Under the pieces are notes generated by a model, which was not told the origin of the DNA, did no database searches, and saw only the letters and a list, made by a program, of their open reading frames with translations. The translations under genes and the position numbers were made by a program. Shown here one piece after another: positions 7,931 through 15,751 of a stretch of DNA of 18,468 nucleotides; position 1 is the first letter of the stretch, and each line of letters begins with the position of its first letter. The stretch covers positions 1 to 18,468 of the forward strand of contig DDQZ01000108.1 in the NCBI GenBank assembly GCA_002343505.1. The letters run 5' to 3'. The DNA comes from Verrucomicrobiaceae bacterium UBA2429. Lineage in GTDB: Bacteria; Verrucomicrobiota; Verrucomicrobiia; Verrucomicrobiales; Verrucomicrobiaceae.

Positions 7931-8842
7931 ATGCACGCTCCTTTGCACGGCCTGGTGGCCGCCACTCACACTCCTTTTCATGAAGACGGCACCCTGAGGC
8001 TGGAGGTCATTGAGGCGCAGGCGGCGCATCTGCTGCGGTGGGGGGTGACGACCTTGTTCATCAATGGCAGCACGGCGGAGAGCAGCTCGCTGACGGTGGC
8101 GGAGCGGCTGGCGCTGGCGGAGCGCTGGTTCCAGGTGGCGCGCGGCACTGCGCTGCGCCTGGTGGTGCATGTGGGCGCGAATTGTGTGGAGGACTCGAAG
8201 ACGCTTGCCGCGCAGGCGCAGGGACTGGGGGCGGCTGCCATCGGGGCGCTTGCACCCTCGTATTTCAAGCCGCGCTCGGTGGAGGTGCTGGTGGAGACGA
8301 TGGCGGCGATTTCGGCGGCGGCGCCAGAGACGCCTTTTTATTATTATGACATCCCCTCGCTGACGGGAGTGAACCTGCCGGTGACGGCCTTTCTGGAGCA
8401 GGCGCCGGAGCGCATCCCTGCGCTGGCAGGAGTGAAATTCACGAACCCGGACTTGATGGCGTATCAATTCTGCCTGCGCGCGGCGGGCGGGCGCTGGGAC
8501 CTGCCCTGGGGTGTGGACCAGCATTATCTCGGCGCGCTGGCGATGGGGGCGCGCGGGGCGGTGGGCAGCGGGTTTAATTTTGCCGCGCCGGTTTACCACC
8601 GGCTGATGGCGGCCTTCGAACGCGGGGATCTGGCGGCGGCGCGGGAGCAGCAGTTTCGCGGAGTGCGGCTGATCCAGCTCTTTGACGGCCTGGGCTACAT
8701 GGCGGCGGCGAAGGCGGCGATGAAAATGCTGGGCGTGGACGTGGGGCCGCCGCGCCTGCCGAACGCGCGCCTGACGCCCGCGCAGGAGTCGGGGCTGCGC
8801 TCCGATCTGGAGGCGATGGGGTTTTTCGACTGGGTAGGGTAA
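7931..8842 (+). CDS. nanA: N-acetylneuraminate lyase (sialic acid aldolase), animal NPL-like type
   Basis: The product has 303 residues, in the DapA/NanA class I aldolase family. The closest family I recall is vertebrate NPL: shared blocks include VVHVGA (78-83), PFYYYDIPSLTG (135-146), LAGVKF with the Schiff-base K169, PWGVDQ..L (192-200), MGARGAVGS (205-213) and the end motif GPPRLP (272-277). Y139 is the expected catalytic Tyr. The enzyme would split N-acetylneuraminate into N-acetylmannosamine and pyruvate in the cytoplasm. The carboxylate-binding loop reads GSTAE (46-50), where the family nearly always has GS/TTGE. ATG 7931 was chosen over an adjacent GTG at 7928. Together with the upstream NanQ-like anomerase it forms a sialic acid entry module; kinase, epimerase and transporter are not in the window. 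Specificity for a related keto acid is the main alternative. Confidence 0.85.
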   Translation: MHAPLHGLVAATHTPFHEDGTLRLEVIEAQAAHLLRWGVTTLFINGSTAESSSLTVAERLALAERWFQVARGTALRLVVHVGANCVEDSKTLAAQAQGLGAAAIGALAPSYFKPRSVEVLVETMAAISAAAPETPFYYYDIPSLTGVNLPVTAFLEQAPERIPALAGVKFTNPDLMAYQFCLRAAGGRWDLPWGVDQHYLGALAMGARGAVGSGFNFAAPVYHRLMAAFERGDLAAAREQQFRGVRLIQLFDGLGYMAAAKAAMKMLGVDVGPPRLPNARLTPAQESGLRSDLEAMGFFDWVG

Positions 8843-8847
8843 AAAAT

Positions 8848-9852
8848 TCAGCCCACGGGCACGAGTTCGACTTTGTGAACGTCGAGCACGGCGTTTTTCA
8901 CTTTGTTGACCGGGTCTATGACGAGGCGGTTTTTGCCGGGCTTCCTGATCTCGATCTCGCCCGGCTCGACAGGCTGCCAGCTCTGGAAGCCGCCGGTGTC
9001 CCGGGTGGTGAATTTGAGGCTCTGGCCGTCGAGCCTGACCTCGACCTCGCTGCCGTGGTTGCCGCCGCCGCAGCCGTGGTGGACGACGACTTTGTAGCGG
9101 CCGGGTTTTGTGACCTCGAACTCCCACTCGGCGATGTCGTCCGGCTCGGTCCAGAAGCCGAGGCAGTTTTTTTCGGGCTTGGGCTCGTAGCGCATGTTCT
9201 CCGACCAGGTGGTGGCGTCCTTCGCGTGGAGGGTGATGGCGCCGTCGGCGGCCTGCCTGGGCGTCTCGCCCTCGCAGGCGGGGATGAGGGTGATCTCCCG
9301 GACGACGAGCGCCTGCTCGGTGGGCGGGGTGAGCAGGGTGAAGGGCAGGTCTCCGGCGGCGGGGATGTAAAGCGTGCCGAGGCTGATGGTGCGGGGGCTC
9401 TGCGCGGAGGCGAGCTGTTTTTTGACGATGAGATCACCCATGCGGAACTGGGAGCCGATGCCGCCGCGGCGCAGGATGTAGGTGAGCATGACCTCGTATT
9501 TGCCCCAGCGTTTGGCCTTGAAACTCGCGCCCGTGTAGGTGTCCCAGTGGGCGCCGTTGCTGAACTGCCAGTCGGCGGAGGTGAGGCGGATGATGCCGCG
9601 CGCGGGCATGTCGGCGCGGGGCACGACCTCGTCACTGCCGAAGCCGTTGATGTCCACGGCTTGGGGAAAGGGCTGGTCGCCGGCGGGCATGGCGGCGGCG
9701 CTTTCCGGGGCCTTGGGCGGTGCTTCGGCGGGTGCGGGGGCTTGCTTTTCCGGGGCGGGCGCGGGTTTGTCGCCAGCGGGGCTTTCGGATTTGGGGCCGC
9801 AGGCGGCGAGGCTGGCGAATAGGGGCAGGAGCAGGAGGCGGGTGTTCATCAT
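8848..9852 (-). CDS. Lipoprotein with two carbohydrate-binding-like modules
   Basis: The product has 334 residues. It starts with a lipoprotein signal ending in the lipobox LAAC (Cys18 lipidated), then a Pro/Ala/Lys-rich linker at about 24-60, which would let the globular part stand off the membrane. Two beta-sandwich-like modules follow. The first, about 65-205, contains SADWQFSNGAHWDTYTGASF and GKYEVMLTY. The second, about 210-332, contains WTEPDDIAEWEFEVTKPGRY, GSEVEVRLDG and DTGGFQSWQPV, and resembles the CBM6/35-like domains attached to alpha-L-fucosidases and sulfatases in Verrucomicrobiota and Planctomycetota. No catalytic domain is present. A role in holding or sensing glycans at the cell surface is inferred. 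The gene converges on nanA with 5 bases between stops. A second ATG at 9849 is an equally good start. Confidence 0.78.
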   Translation of the reverse strand: MMNTRLLLLPLFASLAACGPKSESPAGDKPAPAPEKQAPAPAEAPPKAPESAAAMPAGDQPFPQAVDINGFGSDEVVPRADMPARGIIRLTSADWQFSNGAHWDTYTGASFKAKRWGKYEVMLTYILRRGGIGSQFRMGDLIVKKQLASAQSPRTISLGTLYIPAAGDLPFTLLTPPTEQALVVREITLIPACEGETPRQAADGAITLHAKDATTWSENMRYEPKPEKNCLGFWTEPDDIAEWEFEVTKPGRYKVVVHHGCGGGNHGSEVEVRLDGQSLKFTTRDTGGFQSWQPVEPGEIEIRKPGKNRLVIDPVNKVKNAVLDVHKVELVPVG

Positions 9853-9906
9853 GATGGGGGTGCGGCGGGGTGGAGGAAACGTGCCGGGCGGGGTGTCGTT
9901 AGCGCA

Positions 9907-10287
9907 TTACTTGGGGTCGTAGTGCTTCTCGCTGACGGATTTGTCATGCTCATAGACCTGCTCTTTGATGAGCTGGCCTTTGAGATTCCAGTAGCGGTTG
10001 AGGCCGTGGCGCTTGCCGGAGTCGAAATTCGTCTCGGTGGAGAGCCGGCCGTTGTCCCACCACTCGCGCACGAGGCCGTGCAGGCGGCCCTCCTTGAAGG
10101 GGTATTCGCCCTTGGGTTTGCCGTCCTTGTGCGCGTCGCGGGCGATGCCGGTGAAGGGTTTGCCTTCGAGGAAATAAACGTCGTCCTTCCATTCGAGCGC
10201 GCTGTAGGCGGCCTCGCGCGGTTCGGGCGCGCAGGCGCACAGGCAGGCGAGGAGGGCGGCGAGGATGAGGAGGGGCGTGTGTTTCAT
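9907..10287 (-). CDS. Small MORN-repeat-variant lipoprotein
   Basis: The product has 126 residues. The hydrophobic N-terminus LLILAALLACLCAC offers lipobox cysteines at 15 and 19, followed by APEPRE. The rest shows MORN_2-type repeats: YFLEGKPFTGIARDAHKDG, then LHGLVREWWDNGRLSTETNF, then HGLNRYWNLKGQLIKEQVYE. These repeats occur in YwqK-like and other surface or toxin-neutralising proteins, but the function of most members is unknown. It starts 16 bases after the stop of the exodeoxyribonuclease gene on the same strand, so the two are probably co-transcribed, although no functional link is known. ATG 10287 was chosen because it places the signal peptide at the N-terminus; an in-frame ATG at 10311 would only add a charged octapeptide. 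Confidence 0.78.
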   Translation of the reverse strand: MKHTPLLILAALLACLCACAPEPREAAYSALEWKDDVYFLEGKPFTGIARDAHKDGKPKGEYPFKEGRLHGLVREWWDNGRLSTETNFDSGKRHGLNRYWNLKGQLIKEQVYEHDKSVSEKHYDPK

Positions 10288-10303
10288 GGGCGGGCGGTCT
10301 TTT

Positions 10304-11065
10304 TCAGACATCGAGCGTGACCTCGACGGGGCAGTGGTCGCTGCCAAAGACATCGGAGCGGATGACGCAGGAGGAGAGGGCGGGGCGGAGCGCGTCGGAG
10401 GCCAGCCAGTAGTCGAGCCGCCAGCCGATGTTCTTTTCCCGCGCGCTGCCGCCGGTGCGCATGGTCCACCAGGTGTAGCGTCCGGGGCTGGGGTCGAAGT
10501 AGCGGAAGACATCCACAAAGCCGGCCTCCAGGTGGCGGGTGAGGCTGGCGCGCTCCTCGTCGCTGAAGCCTGGGTTCATGCGGTTGGACTTGGGGTTGGC
10601 GAGGTCTATCTCCTGGTGCGCGCAGTTGAGGTCGCCGCAGACAAGAACGGGCTTTTTTTTCTCCAGCTTTTTCAGGAAGGCGCGGAAGGCGTCGTCCCAG
10701 CGCAGGCGGTAAGGCAGGCGGGCCAGCCCGGCCTGGCTGTTCGGAGTATAGACATTGACCAGGAAGAAATCCGGATGCTCGGCGGTAATGACGCGGCCTT
10801 CGCTGTCATGCTCCTTGATGCCCATGCCGGGAACGGCGGGCGGCGCGCCGGCGCGGGTGAGGACGCAGGTGCCGGAGTAGCCCTTTTTTTCGGCGCTGTT
10901 CCACGCGGCGTGCCAGCCTTTGAGAAAGGACAGGTCCACCTGCTCAGGCTGCGCCTTGGTCTCCTGGAGGCAGACGACATCGGCGTCGGTGGCCAGAAGG
11001 TAGTCTCGCAGCCCTTTGTCGAGGGAGGCGCGGATGCCGTTCACATTCCAGGTGGAGAGCTTCAT
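10304..11065 (-). CDS. xth: Exodeoxyribonuclease III (AP endonuclease)
   Basis: The product has 253 residues, full length for the ExoIII/ExoA/APE1 family. Active-site motifs are all present: WNVNGIRA with N7, LQETKA with E35, VNVYTPNS with Y106, GDLNCAH with D145 and N147, GWRLDYWL with D218, and the terminal GSDHCPV with D243-H244. The enzyme cuts DNA 5' of abasic sites and removes 3' blocking groups during base excision repair, in the cytoplasm and with Mg2+. The IGWRLDYW and NRMNPGFSDEER stretches look closer to the ExoA/APE1 branch than to E. coli XthA. It lies 48 bases downstream of the isomerase-like gene on the same strand. No Shine-Dalgarno sequence is evident; an inverted repeat CCGCCA/TGGCGG (11066-11071 with 11086-11091) lies immediately before the start. 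Confidence 0.95.
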   Translation of the reverse strand: MKLSTWNVNGIRASLDKGLRDYLLATDADVVCLQETKAQPEQVDLSFLKGWHAAWNSAEKKGYSGTCVLTRAGAPPAVPGMGIKEHDSEGRVITAEHPDFFLVNVYTPNSQAGLARLPYRLRWDDAFRAFLKKLEKKKPVLVCGDLNCAHQEIDLANPKSNRMNPGFSDEERASLTRHLEAGFVDVFRYFDPSPGRYTWWTMRTGGSAREKNIGWRLDYWLASDALRPALSSCVIRSDVFGSDHCPVEVTLDV

Positions 11066-11113
11066 CCGCCACTTTTGGGCGGGAATGGCGGGGATGTCGA
11101 GCGGGGATGCGGC

Positions 11114-12730
11114 TCAGGCGAGGCGCACGTCTCCGCACAGGCTGACTTTGATCCCCAGGCCGGCCATGGCGGCGGCCTTCACGCGCGCGGCGCGGTGCGC
11201 CTGCTTTTCGTTCGGGCAGTAGACCACCTGGATGTGGTTCGACTTGTGCCGGGCCATCATCTGGTCCCGCGTCACGCCTTTCAGCACGGCGTGCATGATG
11301 GGCCACTGCGGCGTGGTCTCCTGCCAGCGGCGGTTTGTTTCCTCCTCCGGCAGCTTCACCACCTCGGCCACGCCGATGTCGCAATGCAGCGCGCCCTCCA
11401 TGACGAAGACGCGGCTCCAGACGATGTGCCCCGGCTTGCTCACACCCTTCAGCGTGCCGCCGCCGAGCCGGAAATACATGCCGGGCTGGCGCTCGCTGCC
11501 AGCCCCCTTCCAGCCGCCGATGAAGTGCGCGGGCGGCGCGGCGCCGCTGATGAGCAGCACCCAGACATAGTCGCCGCCGTACTTTTGACCCCAGCGCAGG
11601 TCGTGCAGGGTGTTCTCAGGGGCGAAGCCAAGCTCGCGCCACAGGCGGTAGGTGACGAGGCCGTCGAGGCCGGCGCATTCGTCCACCTCGTTGAAATGCG
11701 GCAGCGCCTCGCCCTCGAAGAGCACGCGCCGGCCGTCGGCGCCGCGCACGGGCGGGCGGTCCGCGTTGTTGAGCGTGCCCTCCACGAGGTCGCTGGCGGG
11801 TGTGAGATCCTTCAGCCCCTGCTGGTATTGGATGCCGATGGCGTCGCAGCCGAACTCGTCGGCCAGACGCAGGGCGGCGATGTACATTTTGCATTGCTGC
11901 AGCACCTGCGACTCGGTGAGCTCGGTTGCCTCGTCACTGCCAAGGGCAAAGCGCAGGCCTTTTTTCAGATACCACGCATAGACGGCGGCGGCGTCCTCAT
12001 CGCTCACCTCGCGCATGGCGGCGTAGAGGGTGGACTGGCTGAGGCGCTCCTTGAAGCAGCCGGTGGGGTGCAGCAGGTGGTCGGGCACGATGGCGTTGAA
12101 CATGCCCATGCAGCCCTCGTCGAAGACGCCGAGGATGGCTTTGCGCGCGCGGAACCGGCGGGCGAAGTCGCGCCCGAGACGCTCGTCGCCGGCTGGCAGC
12201 TTGAGCAGATCAAGATCTCGCACATGGGACTGGTCGTGCGTGATGACCCCGGTGGCGAGCCACTCGCGCAGGCCGTTTTTGAAAAAGGCGTCGGTGAAGG
12301 TCTCGCTCCACAGGGTTGAGTAGGCCACACCGGCCTTGGTGAGGGAGGCGTTGAGGTTGAGCAGGCCGACGAGACCGGGCCACTGGCCGCTCCAGTTCGC
12401 CACGGTCAATATGGGGCCGCGGTGCGTGGTCAGCCCGGCCAGCACATGATGCGAGTACTGCCACACAGCCTCGGCGACGATGAGCGGCGCGTCCGGGTCA
12501 ATGCCGCGAAAGACCTCGATGCCCTCCCGCTGGCTGGCGATGAAGCCGTGCTTCTTTTTGGCATCGTACGGATGCGAGCGCCGCGCTTCCCAACCCTCGG
12601 CCTTGAGGGCTTTGGCGAGCGCGTCCTCCATGGCTTTCTGCGCCGGCCAGCAAGTCTGGTTGGCGGCAAGGCGGAGATCGCCACTGGCGATGATTTGGAC
12701 GGTCTTGGCGGATTTGGCTGGGGTGTTCAT
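11114..12730 (-). CDS. L-fucose/L-arabinose isomerase-like protein
   Basis: The product is a 538-residue cytoplasmic protein with the overall architecture of the fucose/arabinose isomerase family, which interconverts aldoses and ketoses with a divalent metal. Conserved-looking blocks are [17 protein letters not shown] (15-31), [12 protein letters not shown] (111-122), [17 protein letters not shown] (201-217), [20 protein letters not shown] (295-314), [16 protein letters not shown] (343-358) and KSNHIQVVY (496-504). Acidic residues in the DEG and NEVDE blocks and His499 are candidate metal ligands, by analogy with FucI; I cannot assign them firmly. It is shorter than E. coli FucI (591 residues), so the substrate may be another deoxy or pentose sugar. 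ATG 12730 was preferred; the frame from 12994 adds a basic extension antisense to the neighbouring gene. It is divergent from the DUF1295 gene over 169 bases. Confidence 0.72.
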   Translation of the reverse strand: MNTPAKSAKTVQIIASGDLRLAANQTCWPAQKAMEDALAKALKAEGWEARRSHPYDAKKKHGFIASQREGIEVFRGIDPDAPLIVAEAVWQYSHHVLAGLTTHRGPILTVANWSGQWPGLVGLLNLNASLTKAGVAYSTLWSETFTDAFFKNGLREWLATGVITHDQSHVRDLDLLKLPAGDERLGRDFARRFRARKAILGVFDEGCMGMFNAIVPDHLLHPTGCFKERLSQSTLYAAMREVSDEDAAAVYAWYLKKGLRFALGSDEATELTESQVLQQCKMYIAALRLADEFGCDAIGIQYQQGLKDLTPASDLVEGTLNNADRPPVRGADGRRVLFEGEALPHFNEVDECAGLDGLVTYRLWRELGFAPENTLHDLRWGQKYGGDYVWVLLISGAAPPAHFIGGWKGAGSERQPGMYFRLGGGTLKGVSKPGHIVWSRVFVMEGALHCDIGVAEVVKLPEEETNRRWQETTPQWPIMHAVLKGVTRDQMMARHKSNHIQVVYCPNEKQAHRAARVKAAAMAGLGIKVSLCGDVRLA

Positions 12731-12899
12731 GGCGGGAAAGTAGAGGTCATTTTGCAAGGCCGCGCGCCGGGCAACAAGACAGCGCTCATGCCATGTCTTG
12801 CACCCCGCATGTGCATTCTTGACTTGAGGGCGGTGACCGGCCTTCCAGCGATTTTTGGACAAAAGAAGCCCGGCCCGCGCCACGCGCGTATCCCAGGCC

Positions 12900-13694
12900 A
12901 TGCCCGATGATCCCGTCACCCTCCTGCGCACCGGCTTCGCCATCGTGCTCGTGCTGTTTTTCCTGACCTGGCGGCTGAGCGTGCGCAAGGACAACTACTC
13001 CTTCGTTGACGTCACCTGGGCGCTCGCATTCGCACCGCTGGCCGCGTGGTATGCCGTGACTGGCGCGGGCTGGCTGCCGCGACGCGCGGCCATCGCCGTT
13101 CTCGTCGGGCTGTGGAGCCTGCGCCTCGGCCTGCATCTGTGGCGGCGGGTGGCCGCGCATCATCCCCGGGAGGACGCGCGCTACGCCGTGCTACGGGAGA
13201 AATGGCGCGCGCATCCCCGGCGCGCCTTTCTGTTTTTCTTCCTGGCCCAGGCCGTGCTCGTCTGGCTGCTCATGCTGCCGGTTTATCTGATCGCGAACCA
13301 GCCGGCGCAGGGTTTTCACGCGCTGGAGATCGCCGGTTTCGCGCTCTGGTGCGGCGCGCTGATTGGAGAAGCCCTGGCCGACGCGCAGCTCGCGCGCTTT
13401 TTGAAAACCACGCCCGACCCCGCCGCCGTGTGCGAGTCGGGACTGTGGCGCTACTCCAGGCATCCGAACTATTTCTTCCAGTCGCTCCTCTGGTGGGGCC
13501 TGTTTTTGATGGCGCTGCCGGTGCCCTGGGGCTGGGCGGCGCTGGCCGCGCCGCTGGCCATGCTGCATTTCCTGCTTCATGTCACCGGCATCCCGCTGAC
13601 TGAAAAACTCTCCCTGCAAAAACGCGGCGAGGCCTACCGCCGCTACCAGCGCACCACCAGCGCCCTCGTGCCGTGGTTCCGGTCCGCGGAGTGA
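12900..13694 (+). CDS. DUF1295 integral membrane protein (steroid 5-alpha-reductase-like)
   Basis: The product has 264 residues with about six hydrophobic segments (roughly 8-24, 36-54, 62-80, 108-131, 141-160, 193-228). The conserved family signature near the C-terminus is clear: [20 protein letters not shown] (181-200), followed by ITEKL-like [19 protein letters not shown] and ALVPWF. This is the DUF1295 branch of the isoprenylcysteine methyltransferase / steroid 5-alpha-reductase superfamily of membrane enzymes, in which the C-terminal His/Arg motif helps bind a nucleotide cofactor. The natural substrate of the bacterial members is unknown, lipids being the usual guess. ATG 12900 gives the family-like start; an upstream TTG at 12855 would add 15 basic residues. 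It converges on the aldolase gene with a palindromic hairpin over both stops. Confidence 0.88.
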   Translation: MPDDPVTLLRTGFAIVLVLFFLTWRLSVRKDNYSFVDVTWALAFAPLAAWYAVTGAGWLPRRAAIAVLVGLWSLRLGLHLWRRVAAHHPREDARYAVLREKWRAHPRRAFLFFFLAQAVLVWLLMLPVYLIANQPAQGFHALEIAGFALWCGALIGEALADAQLARFLKTTPDPAAVCESGLWRYSRHPNYFFQSLLWWGLFLMALPVPWGWAALAAPLAMLHFLLHVTGIPLTEKLSLQKRGEAYRRYQRTTSALVPWFRSAE

Positions 13695-13711
13695 GGCGGC
13701 GCGCCGCTCAC
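13691..13711. terminator. Hairpin overlapping both convergent stop codons
   Basis: GTGAG at 13691-13695 pairs with CTCAC at 13707-13711. The interior CGGCGCGCCG at 13697-13706 is itself a perfect palindrome, leaving one bulged G at 13696. The stem includes the TGA of the DUF1295 gene and the TGA of the aldolase gene on the other strand. Being symmetrical, it could end or pause transcription from both sides; neither side has a T-tract. Confidence 0.45.
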
Positions 13712-14541
13712 CCCTGCACGAGAGCCAGGGCCTCGTCCACACTGGCGTCGTCGTGGACCATGGCCATCAAGGCGCGGGTGATGCCTTTCGGGTTCGGATG
13801 CTGGATGACATTGCGGCCATAGACGATGCCCGCCGCGCCCTGCCGGAGCAGGCCCTGGGTGCGCTCGATGATCTCGCGGTCGCTGACGCGGCCGCCGCCG
13901 CGCACGAGCACGGGGATGCCGGCGGCGGTTTCGACGACTTGATGGTAAAGGCTCACATCATCGGTGGGGTCCGCCTTGATGATGTCCGCGCCCAGCTCCA
14001 CGGCCTGGCGCACGAGGTGCGTGATGGCGGTGAGGTCGCCGTTGACCATGTAGCCGCCGGCTTTCTCGTTCGGCTGGAAGACGAGCGGCTCCACCATCAT
14101 GGGCATGCCGTAGTAGTCAGCCTGGGGCTTGAGGCGCAGGATGTTTTCCACGCACTGCTCATGCACCTCCGGCGCGCCGGGGATTTGGAAAAGGTTCACA
14201 CAAACGCACGCCGCGTCATAGCGCACGGCCTGGAGCATGGTCTCCTCGATCATGAGGCTGAAGCGGGAGGCGGGCAGCTCCTTGCCGTAGATGTTCGCCA
14301 CATCGGTGCGCAGGACGAGGCTGGGCTTGAAACGGCCGGGCATTTCCTGCAAATGACGCGCCTGGCCGAGGGTGAGCTGGATGGCGTCCGGCGCGGCGTC
14401 CACGAGAGTCTTGACCACCTTGCGCATGTCCTCGATGCCCTGGAGGAAACCGGGCTGGTTGAAGAAACCATGGTCCACGGCGACGTCAAAGCAGCGGCCC
14501 GACTTGGGGTTGAAGAGGCGGTTGAGGCGGAAGTTTTTCAT
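13708..14541 (-). CDS. DhnA/FbaB-type class I aldolase
   Basis: The product is a 277-residue cytoplasmic TIM-barrel aldolase of the DeoC/FbaB/LsrF superfamily. Visible features are VAVDHGFF with D23-H24-G25, the Schiff-base lysine K189 in ADIIKADPTDD, the phosphate-binding VLVRGGG (211-217) and GIVYGRNVIQH (238-248). The family cleaves or forms ketose phosphates such as fructose 1,6-bisphosphate, or acts on LsrF- and DhnA-type substrates; the exact substrate cannot be read here. The size fits the family at about 260-300 residues. ATG 14541 was chosen because the family start (RLNRLFNPKSGRCFDVAVDHG) follows directly; the longer frame to 14901 runs antisense-like through the end of the aminotransferase gene. 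It is 82 bases downstream of the aminotransferase gene on the same strand and near, but not in one operon with, the fucose-isomerase-like gene. Confidence 0.85.
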   Translation of the reverse strand: MKNFRLNRLFNPKSGRCFDVAVDHGFFNQPGFLQGIEDMRKVVKTLVDAAPDAIQLTLGQARHLQEMPGRFKPSLVLRTDVANIYGKELPASRFSLMIEETMLQAVRYDAACVCVNLFQIPGAPEVHEQCVENILRLKPQADYYGMPMMVEPLVFQPNEKAGGYMVNGDLTAITHLVRQAVELGADIIKADPTDDVSLYHQVVETAAGIPVLVRGGGRVSDREIIERTQGLLRQGAAGIVYGRNVIQHPNPKGITRALMAMVHDDASVDEALALVQG

Positions 14542-14623
14542 GGGCGGGCAGGTTGGCGGGGGGTTGGGGGCGAGCAAAGTGGAAGCTGCCCGCGTCTTGT
14601 CAATGCGGGGTCGTTTTTCCGCC

Positions 14624-15751
14624 TCACACCGCGGCGCGCAGGGCGGCCAGCGCGCGGGTGATGTCCTCCCGCGTGTTGTAACCATGCACGGCCAGGCGGA
14701 TGCGGCCGGCGTGGTGCATGACGTGGACGCCCGCCTTCTCCAGGGCGGCGTGCATTTCCGCGGAGCGCGGATGCTGGAAGGCCAGGATGCCCGTGGGCAG
14801 TGCCGGGTCCAGCGGGCACATCGGCTCCAGGCCCAGCTCCAAAAGGCCGGCGCGCAGCTCCGCCACGAGCGGGCCGGCATGGGCGCTGATGGCGGCCACA
14901 CTCACCCCGTCCACATAACGCAGGGCGGCATCGAGCGCGTAGAGTGCTGGGAAGTTCGGCATGCCCACGGAGTAGCTCGCCGCGCCCGTCTTGCTGTCCG
15001 CGCGCTCGAAGCGGTCGGCATCAAAGGCGTTGCCGAGATGATACCAGCCGCCGGCGCGGGTGGTGAGGCGCTCCGCATTCCGCTCCGGCACTCCGATGAC
15101 GCAGCCGCCGTGGATGCCGAGGCTCCATTTGTGCGTGCTGCTGATGAGGATGTCCGCCTCCGCCGCGCAGTCCAGATCCACACGCCCGAGCGCCTGCGTC
15201 ACATCCACGCTGATGAGCGCCTTTGGAGCCAGGGCGCGCACAGCCGCGCACAAGGGCTGCCAGGCGATGCGGTGGCCGTTGTAGAAACTGACCAGAGAGA
15301 CCTGGACAAGACGTGTGCGCTCATTGAGCAGGGGTTGGAGACAGGCCGCATCGAGCGCGCCGCCGGAGTTTTTCCACAGGCGCGTCACAGGCGGGCGGGC
15401 GGCGCGCAGCCAGGGTGTGGCGCCGGCGGGGAAGTCGAGATCGGTGACGACCACCTCGTCCTGCGGCCCCAGATCGAGGGCGCTGGAGAGGAGGTTGTAA
15501 GCCTCCGAACTGCATGAGCAAAAGGAGACTTCGCGGCTTCGCAGCCCGGTCATGCGCGCGCTGATCTCCCGGCAGGACTCGACAGCGGAAAAGTGGCCCT
15601 CGCGCCCGCGCATCCCCAGCGTCTTGTCCCGCCAGTAGCGTTCCAGAGCCTCATGCACGCACTGCGGCGGGATGCTTTCAGCGGCGGTGTTCAGGTAGGC
15701 GATGTCCGCAAGGCCGGGGAAATCACGAAGGCGGGAGGAGGAGTCGAGCAT
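14624..15751 (-). CDS. Class V aminotransferase-fold PLP enzyme
   Basis: The product is a 375-residue PLP enzyme of fold type I, class V. PLP-binding residues are visible: SVDVTQALG with D183 and Q186, and STHKWSLG with H207 and the internal aldimine lysine K208. YLNTAAES (19-26) matches the usual start of the family (YLNNAA/TG). The C-terminal region HVMHHAGRIRLAVHGYNTREDI (343-364) contains the Arg and YNT of the desulfurase/epimerase group but no cysteine where SufS-type desulfurases carry their catalytic Cys, so it is more likely an isopenicillin-N-epimerase-like, lyase or transaminase relative than a cysteine desulfurase. The substrate is unknown. ATG 15751 was chosen because the frame from 15829 adds an atypical cysteine-rich extension. 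It is divergent from the universal stress protein gene over 133 bases. Confidence 0.85.
   Translation of the reverse strand: MLDSSSRLRDFPGLADIAYLNTAAESIPPQCVHEALERYWRDKTLGMRGREGHFSAVESCREISARMTGLRSREVSFCSCSSEAYNLLSSALDLGPQDEVVVTDLDFPAGATPWLRAARPPVTRLWKNSGGALDAACLQPLLNERTRLVQVSLVSFYNGHRIAWQPLCAAVRALAPKALISVDVTQALGRVDLDCAAEADILISSTHKWSLGIHGGCVIGVPERNAERLTTRAGGWYHLGNAFDADRFERADSKTGAASYSVGMPNFPALYALDAALRYVDGVSVAAISAHAGPLVAELRAGLLELGLEPMCPLDPALPTGILAFQHPRSAEMHAALEKAGVHVMHHAGRIRLAVHGYNTREDITRALAALRAAV

Noticed and set aside
7808..9127. 439-codon open frame on the minus strand
   Set aside because: Antisense to nanA and in another frame of the lipoprotein gene; composition is extreme in Arg, Gln and Pro.
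10265..12319. Very long open frame (684 codons) on the plus strand
   Set aside because: It lies antisense to exodeoxyribonuclease III and the isomerase-like gene, both supported by motifs; its translation is rich in Gly, Ala and Val without recognisable domains, as expected for a GC-rich shadow frame.
12749..12777. Minus-strand TTGTTG-N17-CAAAAT as promoter of the isomerase-like gene
   Set aside because: Spacing is right but the matches are 3 of 6 and 4 of 6, a level common by chance; the rest of the 12731-12899 gap shows nothing clearer.
14372..15517. 381-codon open frame on the plus strand
   Set aside because: Antisense to the class V PLP enzyme, which has its lysine and PLP motifs.
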